Assembly: GCA_964517605.1 (NCBI GenBank)
Contig: CAZFCE010000008.1
Coordinates: 124,001 to 188,000, forward strand
Reading direction: 5' to 3'
Source: J095 sp964517605
GTDB lineage: Bacteria > Chloroflexota > Anaerolineae > 4572-78 > J111
DNA length: 64,000 nucleotides
In this document: piece after piece, positions 16,534-24,055 of the stretch
How the letters are laid out: the number at the start of each line of letters is the position of its first letter
How positions within the stretch are numbered: position 1 is the stretch's first letter
The notes under the pieces: model-generated
Databases searched by the model: none
The model's input: the letters and a program-made list of their open reading frames with translations, nothing else
Told to the model about the DNA's origin: nothing
Translations under genes and position numbers: made by a program

Positions 16534-17040
16534 TGGTATTCCTCCAGGGCTGAACGTTTGGGTGAGAATAGATTGGCGCAGGCTTGTTACAACCGCCACA
16601 CCTATTTTAAATAGGGGTTGGGTATCGGGCAAGTTAGCGGTTGAGCGGTTGCCAACAGTCCCCCCGCAAAGGTGACATCTGTCATAAAATCTATGACATT
16701 TATCACTAAAAAACCGGCGCGGTTTGAGTTATAATGTAGTCACAGCAACAAACATCGTTTACCCTTCAGTTGCTTCCCCTTCGTTACCCGTTACTTATAA
16801 AATCTTCCTTCAACGCTCACAACCGATTTCTCCAAACGCACCCGCTTTTGGCGCTCACACCACCCCACGGTTTGCTGTGTTTCAGGCCGGAAGCAGCATC
16901 GTTTTGCCTGTTGGCCGCTTTTTTGCACTTGTTAAACGTGAGATAACCTCACTGACATTAACATTATCAAATCACTGCAACTCAGCCGGTTAAATTTTGG
17001 AAGATAAACAGGATAGACAGGATGGCACAGGAGATTAGCT
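16534..17040. other. 507-bp intergenic region with regulatory dyad and long leader
   Basis: Divergent region between the channel gene and the V-ATPase operon. It contains the TGACA/TGTCA dyads at 16673-16698 and a TATAAT at 16730-16735, then about 300 nt before the first gene of the ATPase operon. A reading frame of 89 codons at 16724-16993 has no ribosome site and no recognisable protein features; I do not call it. No tRNA or clear riboswitch fold was seen. Confidence 0.6.
16673..16735 (+). promoter_or_regulatory. putative regulated promoter of the V-ATPase operon
   Basis: TGACA-TC-TGTCA (16673-16684) overlaps TGTCATA-N5-TATGACA (16680-16698), forming nested dyads. TATAAT follows at 16730-16735, with no good -35 hexamer at the expected place, which would fit an activator-dependent promoter with the dyad centred near -53. 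The regulator is unknown. Confidence 0.5.
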
Positions 17041-17517
17041 ATGTTAACCCAAAAAGAGATGACGTATTATGATGTTTTGCGCTCGGTTGAATTGTTCAGC
17101 GAACTTGAGCCGGCTCAACTGCGAAAACTGGCGGTCATAGCCACCAGCGTTGAGTTTAATACGGACGAAATTGTTTACCACGCCGGTGATCAAGGCAAAG
17201 GGTTGTATATCATTCAGGAGGGCCAGGTAACTATTGAGATGATCACCTCCGAATACGGGCCGATTACGCTGTACACATTAAAGCCGGGCCAACTTTTTGG
17301 CTGGTCGTCGCTCATTCCGGGCCGGCTCAAAAAAGCCCAGGCCAGAGTTTTACGCCCAACCAAAGCCATTTTCATTGACGCCGACGAAATCCGCTACATG
17401 TTCAACCGCGATTACAAACTGGAAAACACCTTTATGAACTGCATTATGAGCGTGATTGCCAAACGCATGGATACAACCAGAGAGAAATTGGCCCGCCAAT
17501 TGCCCCGGGCCGAATGA
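17041..17517 (+). CDS. stand-alone cyclic-nucleotide-binding-domain protein
   Basis: A 158-residue protein with a single cNMP-binding beta-barrel ('FSELEPAQLRKLAVIA...VYHAGDQGKGLYIIQEGQV') and a C-terminal helix, but no helix-turn-helix DNA-binding domain. The phosphate-binding cassette reads 'GQLFGWSSLIPGRLKKAQARV': the Glu and Arg that contact cyclic AMP in CRP are replaced (Trp and Lys/Ala), so the ligand may differ or be absent. AGGAG precedes the ATG. It is 55 bp upstream of the V-ATPase subunit H gene on the same strand, suggesting a regulatory or assembly role for the ATPase (inference). Confidence 0.82.
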   Translation: MLTQKEMTYYDVLRSVELFSELEPAQLRKLAVIATSVEFNTDEIVYHAGDQGKGLYIIQEGQVTIEMITSEYGPITLYTLKPGQLFGWSSLIPGRLKKAQARVLRPTKAIFIDADEIRYMFNRDYKLENTFMNCIMSVIAKRMDTTREKLARQLPRAE

Positions 17518-17572
17518 CCTTTTGGTTGCAGGTGTGGTTAGCCCAAATTTAATAATACCGGTGACATAACCT

Positions 17573-17896
17573 ATGGACAGCAGCTCGCCACTGGCAGTAA
17601 TCAACGCCAAAGAAGCAGAACTCCGGCAGCGGGTTGAGGCGGCGCGGCAGCAAGCCGAAGCCGACAAAAAGGCGGCCATCGCTTTGGCCCAACAAGCCGT
17701 GGCCCAGGCCGAACAGGACGGCCAGGCCGCCGCGCAGGCCATCTACCGGCAGGGTATTGAGCAGGCCCAACAACAGGCCGAGGCCATTCTGGCTGCCGCC
17801 GGCCAAACCGCCACCGAACGCCGCCGGCAGGCCGAAGCTAATTTGGCCGAAACCGCTCAACGTTTGGTAAAACTGGTGTTAGCAACCGAGTTGTAA
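17573..17896 (+). CDS. atpH: V/A-type ATPase subunit H (G-like peripheral stalk)
   Basis: A 107-residue protein that is almost wholly a charged, Ala/Gln-rich coiled coil ('AKEAELRQRVEAARQQAEADKKAA'). This and its place directly before subunit I match the H/G subunit, which pairs with subunit E to form the peripheral stalk of A/V-type ATPases. There are no enzyme motifs. Sequence alone is weak evidence because coiled coils are unspecific; the operon position makes the call. Confidence 0.82.
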   Translation: MDSSSPLAVINAKEAELRQRVEAARQQAEADKKAAIALAQQAVAQAEQDGQAAAQAIYRQGIEQAQQQAEAILAAAGQTATERRRQAEANLAETAQRLVKLVLATEL

Positions 17897-17915
17897 CCCC
17901 AAAGGGCCAACAACT

Positions 17916-19811
17916 ATGTTACTTTCAATGGCAAAAGTGCAAATAATTGGCACCAAACCGCACCGGCCCCAAACCCTGCAAATGCTGCACCGGCTGGGTG
18001 TAATGCAAATTATAGACTGGCGCGAAAAAGCCACCCTGCCGCCCGAAGCGGACACCGGGCAACTGCGCGAGAATCTGGCTTATTTGCTTACCCAGGTGCA
18101 ATCAATTTTAAACGCGCTGCCCAACCTTAACCTGCCGCCGCTGCCGCAATACGATGACTACTCAACCCGGCCCGCCGCCTGGCTATTGAGCGCCGTAAAA
18201 ACCGACCTGGCCGAAGTAGAGCCGCCGGCCCGCGCCCTAACCCGGCAACTTGGCCAACTTGAGGAACAATTTGGCTCGCTGCCCCGCTACGAGGCCACCC
18301 TTAAACGGCTGGCCCCGCTGGTGCCTGCGCTGGTTGAGTTGCAGGATTACGCCACCACCGCCATCTGGCTGGAGCGGCGCTACCGCGACGTGCTGGCCCA
18401 AATTACCCGGCAACTGGAGCAAATTACCGCCGGGCGCTGTGAAGTAATTTCGGGCGAGGTTGAAGGCGAAGTGCTGGCGGCAATTCTGGTGTTCCCCAAA
18501 GCATACCACGCCGAAGTCGGATCGCTGCTGGGGCAAGCCAACATTAGCCAGGTGCGGCTACCCACCGAGTTTGCCCAACACCCGCTCACCCAAACGCTGG
18601 CCCAAATTCAAACCCAACTGCAAGAAATTCCACGCCAGATTGAGGCCGTAAAGCAGCAGCAGCGGGCGCTGGCCGAGCGCTGGCAGCCCCGCCTGCTCAC
18701 CTGGCAAGCCCTGCTGCGCGACCAACTGGCTCAAATTGAAGTAATTGCCCGGCTGGGCCGCACCGATTACACCTTTATCATCGAAGGCTGGCTGCCTCAG
18801 GGCCAGGTGGCGGCGTTGCAAACCGCTCTGGCGGCGGCGGTAGGCGATGAGGTAATTGTCAGCGTGGTGCCGGTATCGGCGGCGGAGCAGAAAACCGCGC
18901 CGGTGGCTTTTGATAATCCCGCGTTTGTAAAACCGTTTGAACCGCTGGTAACGCTGCTGGCTATTCCCAAATACGGCAGCCTGGACCCCACACCGCTCAT
19001 GGCCGTGTTTATGCCGCTGTTCTTTGGGCTGATTTTAGGCGATGTGGCCTACGGCCTGATTTTGGTGGGGCTGGCGCTCTACTTACGGCATCGGTTTAAA
19101 TACCAGGCCACACCGCGCTGCCTGGCCGAAGTGCTGCTGATTGGTTCGGTGTGGGGCATTTTCTTTGGCTTTTTATTTGGCGAGTTCTTTGGCAACCTCA
19201 GCGAGTCAATTGGCCTGCACCCGCTCTGGTTTGACCGGGGCCGCGATGTGCAAAGCCTGTTTGTGCTAACGCTGGGCATTGGGGCCGGGCATATTGTGCT
19301 GGGACTAAGCCTGGGCGTGTGGGAGGCCATTCGCCAGCGCAACCGCCACCATTTGCTGGAAAAGGCATCTATGTTGGTGGCGTTGATGGCCCTGTTTTTG
19401 CTGGTGGCGGTGTTGGCCGGTTATTTGCCCCGCGTATTTTTTACCCCGGCTTCGGCGTTGCTGGTGGTGGGGCTGGCGGTTTTAATTTACAGTATGGGCA
19501 AAATTGGCCTGTTTTTGGGGCCGCTGGAATTGGTGCAAACCGCCGGCAACATCCTTTCGTACCTGCGGTTGGCCGCCATTGGGTTATCGTCAATTTATCT
19601 GGCGCAGGTAGGCAACCAACTGGCCGGTTTTGTGGGCAACGCGCTGGTGGGGTTGATTATCGCCGTGCTGTTTCACGCGCTCAACATTGCGCTGGGCGCG
19701 TTTAGCCCCACCATTCAATCGTTGCGGTTGCACTACGTAGAATTTTTTAGCAAATTTTACGAAGGCGGCGGCCAGCCGTTCCGCCCCTTCAAACGGACTA
19801 ACGCCGGCTGA
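17916..19811 (+). CDS. atpI: V/A-type ATPase subunit I (a-type stator)
   Basis: A 631-residue protein with a long soluble, coiled-coil N-terminal half (residues 1-340) and a membrane C-terminal half with about seven or eight helices. 'MAVFMPLFFGLILGDVAYGL', 'FFGFLFGEFFG' and 'GNILSYLRLAAIGLSS' are typical of subunit I, where the Arg in the last motif forms the half-channel path with the K ring. A second ATG 12 nt downstream (MAKVQIIG) is a plausible alternative start. The gene is followed by a 150-bp spacer holding dispersed repeats, the only large gap inside the operon. Confidence 0.95.
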   Translation: MLLSMAKVQIIGTKPHRPQTLQMLHRLGVMQIIDWREKATLPPEADTGQLRENLAYLLTQVQSILNALPNLNLPPLPQYDDYSTRPAAWLLSAVKTDLAEVEPPARALTRQLGQLEEQFGSLPRYEATLKRLAPLVPALVELQDYATTAIWLERRYRDVLAQITRQLEQITAGRCEVISGEVEGEVLAAILVFPKAYHAEVGSLLGQANISQVRLPTEFAQHPLTQTLAQIQTQLQEIPRQIEAVKQQQRALAERWQPRLLTWQALLRDQLAQIEVIARLGRTDYTFIIEGWLPQGQVAALQTALAAAVGDEVIVSVVPVSAAEQKTAPVAFDNPAFVKPFEPLVTLLAIPKYGSLDPTPLMAVFMPLFFGLILGDVAYGLILVGLALYLRHRFKYQATPRCLAEVLLIGSVWGIFFGFLFGEFFGNLSESIGLHPLWFDRGRDVQSLFVLTLGIGAGHIVLGLSLGVWEAIRQRNRHHLLEKASMLVALMALFLLVAVLAGYLPRVFFTPASALLVVGLAVLIYSMGKIGLFLGPLELVQTAGNILSYLRLAAIGLSSIYLAQVGNQLAGFVGNALVGLIIAVLFHALNIALGAFSPTIQSLRLHYVEFFSKFYEGGGQPFRPFKRTNAG

Positions 19812-19826
19812 ACTGTTTAGCCCTCG

Positions 19827-19856
19827 CCGGGCGACCGCAAGGGTCGCCCCTACGCC
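19827..19856 (-). repeat. dispersed hairpin repeat, type GTAGGGGCGACCC
   Basis: On the minus strand GGCGTAGGGGCGACCCTTGC followed by GGTCGCCCGG. The GGGCGACC arms pair around a CGCAAG loop. Near-identical copies are at 40157-40183 and 40277-40303 on the plus strand. Here it sits directly after the subunit I stop codon. Confidence 0.75.
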
Positions 19857-19887
19857 GAAACACTATCTTCGCAGGAGTGAGACAATT

Positions 19888-19955
19888 CCTGCGGCAGCGC
19901 AACGGCGAATGAAAATTCGTAATTCGTAACTCGTAGTTCGTTACTTTCGCAGGAG
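19888..19955 (+). repeat. dispersed TTCGTAA-rich repeat abutting the atpK ribosome site
   Basis: Starts CCTGCGGCAGCGCAACGG, passes through GAATGAAAATTCGTAATTCG with iterated TCGTA units, and ends GTTCGTTACTTTCGCAGGAG, where AGGAG is the atpK ribosome site. A copy about 85 percent identical by eye, in the same orientation relative to its downstream gene, is at 63779-63846 (minus strand). The 10-mer TTCGCAGGAG occurs both before (19868-19877) and at the end (19946-19955) of the element, like a duplicated flank. Confidence 0.75.
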
Positions 19956-19963
19956 GTGCAACA

Positions 19964-20182
19964 ATGGAACTCGGATTAATGGCCATTGGCGCGGGATTGG
20001 CGGTGGGGTTGGCCGGCATTGGCACAGGGCTGGCCCAGGCGTACATCGGCTCCGCCGGAGCGGGTGTTATCGCCGAAAAACCGGAGCTGACCGGCACCAT
20101 GATTTTGCTCATCGCCATCCCCGAAACGGTGCTGATTTTGGGCTTTGCCATAGCCGCCATGATTATTTTAATGGCGAGGTAA
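19964..20182 (+). CDS. atpK: V/A-type ATPase subunit K (proteolipid c ring)
   Basis: A 72-residue two-helix hairpin: helix 1 'GAGLAVGLAGIGTGLAQAYIG', a short polar loop 'AEKPEL', and helix 2 with the ion-carrying Glu54 in 'AIPETVLILG'. The single-hairpin size resembles the Thermus-type proteolipid, not the duplicated 16-kDa form. Gln in helix 1 and Thr after the Glu occur in both proton- and sodium-type rings, so coupling-ion specificity cannot be read with confidence. The ribosome site AGGAGG lies at the end of the dispersed repeat upstream. In a ring this subunit is needed in many copies, so an independent expression signal here would make sense (inference). Confidence 0.94.
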   Translation: MELGLMAIGAGLAVGLAGIGTGLAQAYIGSAGAGVIAEKPELTGTMILLIAIPETVLILGFAIAAMIILMAR

Positions 20183-20188
20183 AAGCGC

Positions 20189-20803
20189 ATGCCGCTCGAA
20201 ACCATTCTGCAAGCAATTGACGCCGCCGCCGAACGCGAGGTTGAGACCATTCGCCAGGCGGCCCAGTCCGAAATTGCCCAAATCCAGGCTAACGCCCAGG
20301 CGCAAGCCGATGCCATCCGCCAGAAACACCGCCAGGCGGTGCAAGCGCCGCTTAAGGCCGAACAAACGCGCCTGATTAACCAGGCCAAATTAAAGGCACT
20401 CCAACTGGTACTGGGCGCGCGCGAGGAGTTGCTGGCGGCCACGCTGACCGCCGCCGCCCAACAGTTGGCCGATTTCAGCCATTCGGCGGCGTACCCGGAG
20501 CTTTTAAAACGGCTGGCGCTCGAAGCGGCCACGGCGCTTGGCCCGGCCCAACCGCTGCATTTTTTGGCCAACCCCGCCGACGCGCCGCAACTGGCGCAGG
20601 CGGTAGCCGAGTTGCAGCTTAACGCCACCGTTACCGCCGACGAGACCGCTCTGGGCGCGGGCAGCCTGGGCGGGCTGATTGCCGCCACCGCCGACCGGCG
20701 CATCAGCGTGATTAACACGCTGGAAGTGCGGTTGCAGCAGGCGGCGGCGCGGCATCGCGCCCAACTGGCCGGCTGGGTTTTTGGAGCCACGGAGGGGCGT
20801 TAG
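20189..20803 (+). CDS. atpE: V/A-type ATPase subunit E (peripheral stalk)
   Basis: A 204-residue protein: a long N-terminal helix (residues 1-85, 'AAEREVETIRQAAQSEIAQIQANAQAQADAIRQ') that would pair with subunit H, then a globular C-terminal domain with 'GSLGGLIAATADRRISVINTLEVRL', typical of subunit E where it contacts the top of the catalytic head. It starts 6 nt after subunit K and ends 3 nt before subunit C. Confidence 0.92.
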   Translation: MPLETILQAIDAAAEREVETIRQAAQSEIAQIQANAQAQADAIRQKHRQAVQAPLKAEQTRLINQAKLKALQLVLGAREELLAATLTAAAQQLADFSHSAAYPELLKRLALEAATALGPAQPLHFLANPADAPQLAQAVAELQLNATVTADETALGAGSLGGLIAATADRRISVINTLEVRLQQAAARHRAQLAGWVFGATEGR

Positions 20804-20806
20804 GCC

Positions 20807-21901
20807 ATGCCGCGCGGCTATGGCTACGGCAATGCCCGGTTGCGGGCCATGCGCAGCCGGCTGTTTCGGCAGGCCGATTACGACCACTTGCTGACCAAAA
20901 CCGGCCTCACCGAACTGATTGCCGCCCTGAACGACAGCCGCTACCGCGACGACATCGAAACGGCGCTGATGCAGGTGGGCCAGGAGCGTTGCATTTTGGC
21001 GGCGGTGCGGCTTAACCTCACCCGCGCCTTTAACCAGATACGCGGGTTTTACGCCGGCGAAGCCCAAATGCTGGTTGAGGTGCTGCTCCGGCGCTGGGAT
21101 CGGCACAACCTGCTGGCCATTTTGCGCGGGCAAAGCCGCGAAGTGGCTTCGGGCGCGGTGCTGGAGGCCACCGTGCCGGTGGGCCAACTGGATGAAACGG
21201 CGCTGCGCGAACTGGCCCGCCAGCCCGGCCTGCCCGCCACCCTGGATTTGCTTACCACCTGGCAATTGCCCTACGCCCGGCCTTTGCGCCAGGTAACGGC
21301 CCGCACCGGCGCTTTCCCCGATCTGGATCAACTGGAATTGGCGCTCAACCAGTTTCATTACCGCGCTATTTTAAAGCAGGTGAGCGGGCCGGGGCTTAAC
21401 CGCCGCCTTGTCCGCGAGGCCATCCAAACCGAAATTGACCTGACCAACCTGCGCACCGTGCTGCGGCTGGTAACTATTCCGGGGGCGGTGGCGCTGGTAA
21501 AACAGCAATACGCCGCCGCCAGCGCGCGCCCGCTGCTGCTGGAGCCGGGCGGGTTTTTGCCCGCGCCCCGCCTGACCGAACTGATTGACAGCGCCGGCAG
21601 CGTTGAGGCCGTGGCGCAAAGTTTAGCCGATACCCGTTACGGCGCAGCCCTGCGCGACGGCTGGCAGCGTTACCAGGCCGCCAACGGCCACGCCGCCATG
21701 CTTGAGCGCGAGTTGGAACGCTGGCAGGCTAAAACCGCCGCCGCCGGTTTTAGCCGCAACCCGCTCGGCATGGCCATCCCTATTGGTTATTTAAGCAGCG
21801 CCGAGGTAGAAGCCGCCAATTTGCGGCTGGTGGCGCAGGCCGTGGCCTTAAACCTGGATCGCGCCGCCATCAAACCGGAGCTTATTATTTTGTATCCGTA
21901 G
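20807..21901 (+). CDS. atpC: V/A-type ATPase subunit C (d-type central-stalk cap)
   Basis: A 364-residue protein of the V0 d/AC39 family, which connects the rotor shaft to the membrane ring. Family patterns are 'YGYGNARLRAMRSRLF' at the start, 'MLVEVLLRRWDRHNLLAILRG' and the repeated 'EIDLTNLRTVLRL' pattern; the end 'PIGYLSSAEVEAANLRLVAQAVA' is typical. Length is slightly above the 320-350 usual for prokaryotes. Confidence 0.93.
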   Translation: MPRGYGYGNARLRAMRSRLFRQADYDHLLTKTGLTELIAALNDSRYRDDIETALMQVGQERCILAAVRLNLTRAFNQIRGFYAGEAQMLVEVLLRRWDRHNLLAILRGQSREVASGAVLEATVPVGQLDETALRELARQPGLPATLDLLTTWQLPYARPLRQVTARTGAFPDLDQLELALNQFHYRAILKQVSGPGLNRRLVREAIQTEIDLTNLRTVLRLVTIPGAVALVKQQYAAASARPLLLEPGGFLPAPRLTELIDSAGSVEAVAQSLADTRYGAALRDGWQRYQAANGHAAMLERELERWQAKTAAAGFSRNPLGMAIPIGYLSSAEVEAANLRLVAQAVALNLDRAAIKPELIILYP

Positions 21902-21907
21902 GTTAAC

Positions 21908-22240
21908 ATGGGCCGATTACTGGTCATCACCACCCCGGATTTAGCACCGGGCTTTCAACTGGCCGGCGTAGAAACGCTGGCCGCCGCCACCGTTGAGGCC
22001 GCCGAAAGCGCCCTGCGCCAACTGCTGGATGGCCGCGATGCCAGCCTGGTGTTGATTCACCGGGCGTTGTTGCAGGGCATGTCGGCGGCGGTGCAGCGCC
22101 GGGTAGAGTCCAGCCTGCAACCGGTGGTAATGCCGATTACCGGGCGGCCCACCGCCATGCCGGGGCAGGAACACCAGCGCCACCTCACCGAAATGGTGCG
22201 GCGCACGGTGGGTTTTCACATCAATTTTGGGGGCGGTTAA
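21908..22240 (+). CDS. atpF: V/A-type ATPase subunit F
   Basis: A 110-residue small Rossmann-like protein ('RLLVITTPDLAPGFQLAGVETLAA'), with 'LVLIHRALLQGM' and 'PVVMPITGRP' strands as in the central-stalk subunit F that binds subunit D and modulates rotation. It lies between subunits C and A, the usual place. Confidence 0.9.
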   Translation: MGRLLVITTPDLAPGFQLAGVETLAAATVEAAESALRQLLDGRDASLVLIHRALLQGMSAAVQRRVESSLQPVVMPITGRPTAMPGQEHQRHLTEMVRRTVGFHINFGGG

Positions 22241-22264
22241 CGCCCGCAACAAGGCAGGCCAACC

Positions 22265-24028
22265 ATGAACCAATCCAATCCGGGCCAGATTATCCGCGTG
22301 GCCGGGCCGGTGGTAGTGGCCGAAAATCTGCCGCAGGCCCGCATGTACGATGTAGTTTACGTGGGCCGGCTGCGGCTGGTGGGCGAAGTTATCCGGTTAA
22401 CCGGCAACCTGGCCACCATTCAAGTGTACGAAGACACCGGCGGCCTGTGCGTGGGCGAACCGGTTTTTGCCAGCGGCAGCCCGCTGGTGGTTGAGCTTGG
22501 CCCCGGCCTGTTGAGCGCCATTTTTGATGGCGTGCAGCGACCCCTGCCGGTGCTGCGGCAGCAACAGGGCGATTTTATCACGCGGGGCAGCGCCGCCCCG
22601 GCGCTGGATCGAAGCGCGCGCTGGCTGTTTGAGCCGCGCCGGCAACCGGGCAGCCGCGTTACCGGCGGCGATCTGCTGGGCGTGGTGCAGGAAAAGCCTC
22701 ATTTGCAACACCGCGTTTTGGTGCCGCCAACCGTGAGCGGCGTAATTACCACTATTGAGCGCGGCGAATTTACCGTTGAAGACACCATCGCCGTGGTGCA
22801 AGGCAACCGCCCCGGCCAGACGTGGCAATTAACCATGATGCAGCGCTGGCCTGTTCGCCGCCCCCGCCCGCACCGGGGCAAACTCAACCCCACCGAACCG
22901 CTCATTACCGGCCAGCGCGTAATTGACACCTTTTTTCCGCTGCCCAAAGGCGGCGCGGCCATTATTCCCGGCGGCTTTGGCACCGGCAAAACCGTTCTGG
23001 AGCAAACGCTCTCTAAATGGGCCGACGCCGATATTATTGTGTACGTGGGCTGCGGCGAGCGCGGCAACGAAATGACCGACGTGCTGGGCGAATTTCCCAA
23101 ACTGGTGGACCCGCACACCGGCGGCCCGCTGATGGATCGCACCGTGTTGATTGCCAACACCTCCAACATGCCGGTGGCCGCCCGCGAAGCCAGCATTTAC
23201 ACCGGCGCAACCATCGCCGAATATTTCAGGGATATGGGCTACCACGTGGCTTTAATGGCCGATTCTACATCGCGGTGGGGCGAGGCGCTGCGCGAAGTAT
23301 CGGGCCGGCTGGAAGAAATGCCCGGCGAAGAGGGCTTTCCGGCTTACTTGCTCAGCCGGCTGGCCGAGTTTTACGAGCGCGGCGGGCGGGTTAATTGCGC
23401 CGGCCAACCGGAGCGCCTCGGCTCGGTCACGCTGATTGGCGCGGTGTCGCCGCCCGGCGGCGATTTTTCTGAGCCGATGACGCAAAACTCACTGCGCGTT
23501 ACCGGCGCATTCTGGGGGCTGGATACCCGGCTGGCCCACCAGCGCCACTATCCGGCCATCAACTGGACAATCAGTTACTCGCTGTATCCGCTGGGCGATT
23601 GGTTTGGCCAACACGTGGCCGCCGATTGGCCGGAACAAACCCAACGCGCCCGGGCGCTGTTGCAGCGCGAAACCGAGCTATCCGAGATTGTGCAGCTTGT
23701 GGGCGCGGACGCGCTGGCCGAAAACGAGCGGGCCGAACTGGCGGTGGGCCGGATGCTGCGCGAGGATTTTTTGCAGCAGTCATCCTTTAGCGACGATGCC
23801 TTTTGCCCGCTGGAAAAAACCTACTGGCTGCTCAAAATTGTGCTGGCCTTTTACGAGCGCGTGATGGCCGCGCTTAACCAGGCCACGCCGCTGGAACAGG
23901 CGCTCATCCCCGCGGTAATGGATCAGATTGCGCGGGCCAAAGAATGGCCGCCCCAAACTGCGCCGGAACAGGCCCACCAACTGCTGGTCGCCATTGATGC
24001 CGCTTTTAAGGAATTGCTGGCAACGTAA
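22265..24028 (+). CDS. atpA: V/A-type ATPase catalytic subunit A
   Basis: A 587-residue catalytic subunit. The Walker A loop is 'GGFGTGKT' (about residues 237-244), followed by 'GCGERGNEMTDVL' with the catalytic Glu, and 'ALMADSTSRWGEALREVSGRLEEMPGEEGFPAYL', a very conserved A-subunit stretch. The 'non-homologous' insertion region before the P-loop that distinguishes A from F1-beta is present. It hydrolyses or makes ATP in the A3B3 head. Start ATG follows 'AAGGCAGG', and the next gene (B) starts 27 nt after its end. Confidence 0.97.
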   Translation: MNQSNPGQIIRVAGPVVVAENLPQARMYDVVYVGRLRLVGEVIRLTGNLATIQVYEDTGGLCVGEPVFASGSPLVVELGPGLLSAIFDGVQRPLPVLRQQQGDFITRGSAAPALDRSARWLFEPRRQPGSRVTGGDLLGVVQEKPHLQHRVLVPPTVSGVITTIERGEFTVEDTIAVVQGNRPGQTWQLTMMQRWPVRRPRPHRGKLNPTEPLITGQRVIDTFFPLPKGGAAIIPGGFGTGKTVLEQTLSKWADADIIVYVGCGERGNEMTDVLGEFPKLVDPHTGGPLMDRTVLIANTSNMPVAAREASIYTGATIAEYFRDMGYHVALMADSTSRWGEALREVSGRLEEMPGEEGFPAYLLSRLAEFYERGGRVNCAGQPERLGSVTLIGAVSPPGGDFSEPMTQNSLRVTGAFWGLDTRLAHQRHYPAINWTISYSLYPLGDWFGQHVAADWPEQTQRARALLQRETELSEIVQLVGADALAENERAELAVGRMLREDFLQQSSFSDDAFCPLEKTYWLLKIVLAFYERVMAALNQATPLEQALIPAVMDQIARAKEWPPQTAPEQAHQLLVAIDAAFKELLAT

Positions 24029-24055
24029 CCAGGTTTGGAAAAACGGTGAAACCCA

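Noticed and set aside
16680..16698. CRP/FNR binding site for the adjacent cNMP-domain protein
   Set aside because: The arms TGTCATA/TATGACA do not match TGTGA/TCACA, and the protein has no DNA-binding domain.
16724..16993. 89-codon plus-strand frame in the leader of the V-ATPase operon
   Set aside because: No ribosome site, no recognisable features, and composition unlike neighbouring coding regions; kept only as part of the intergenic description.
19798..20790. 330-codon minus-strand frame across the atpI/atpK gap, atpK and atpE
   Set aside because: Antisense of real subunit genes; its end is translated repeat sequence ('RRRGDPCGRP'), a common artefact of such repeats.
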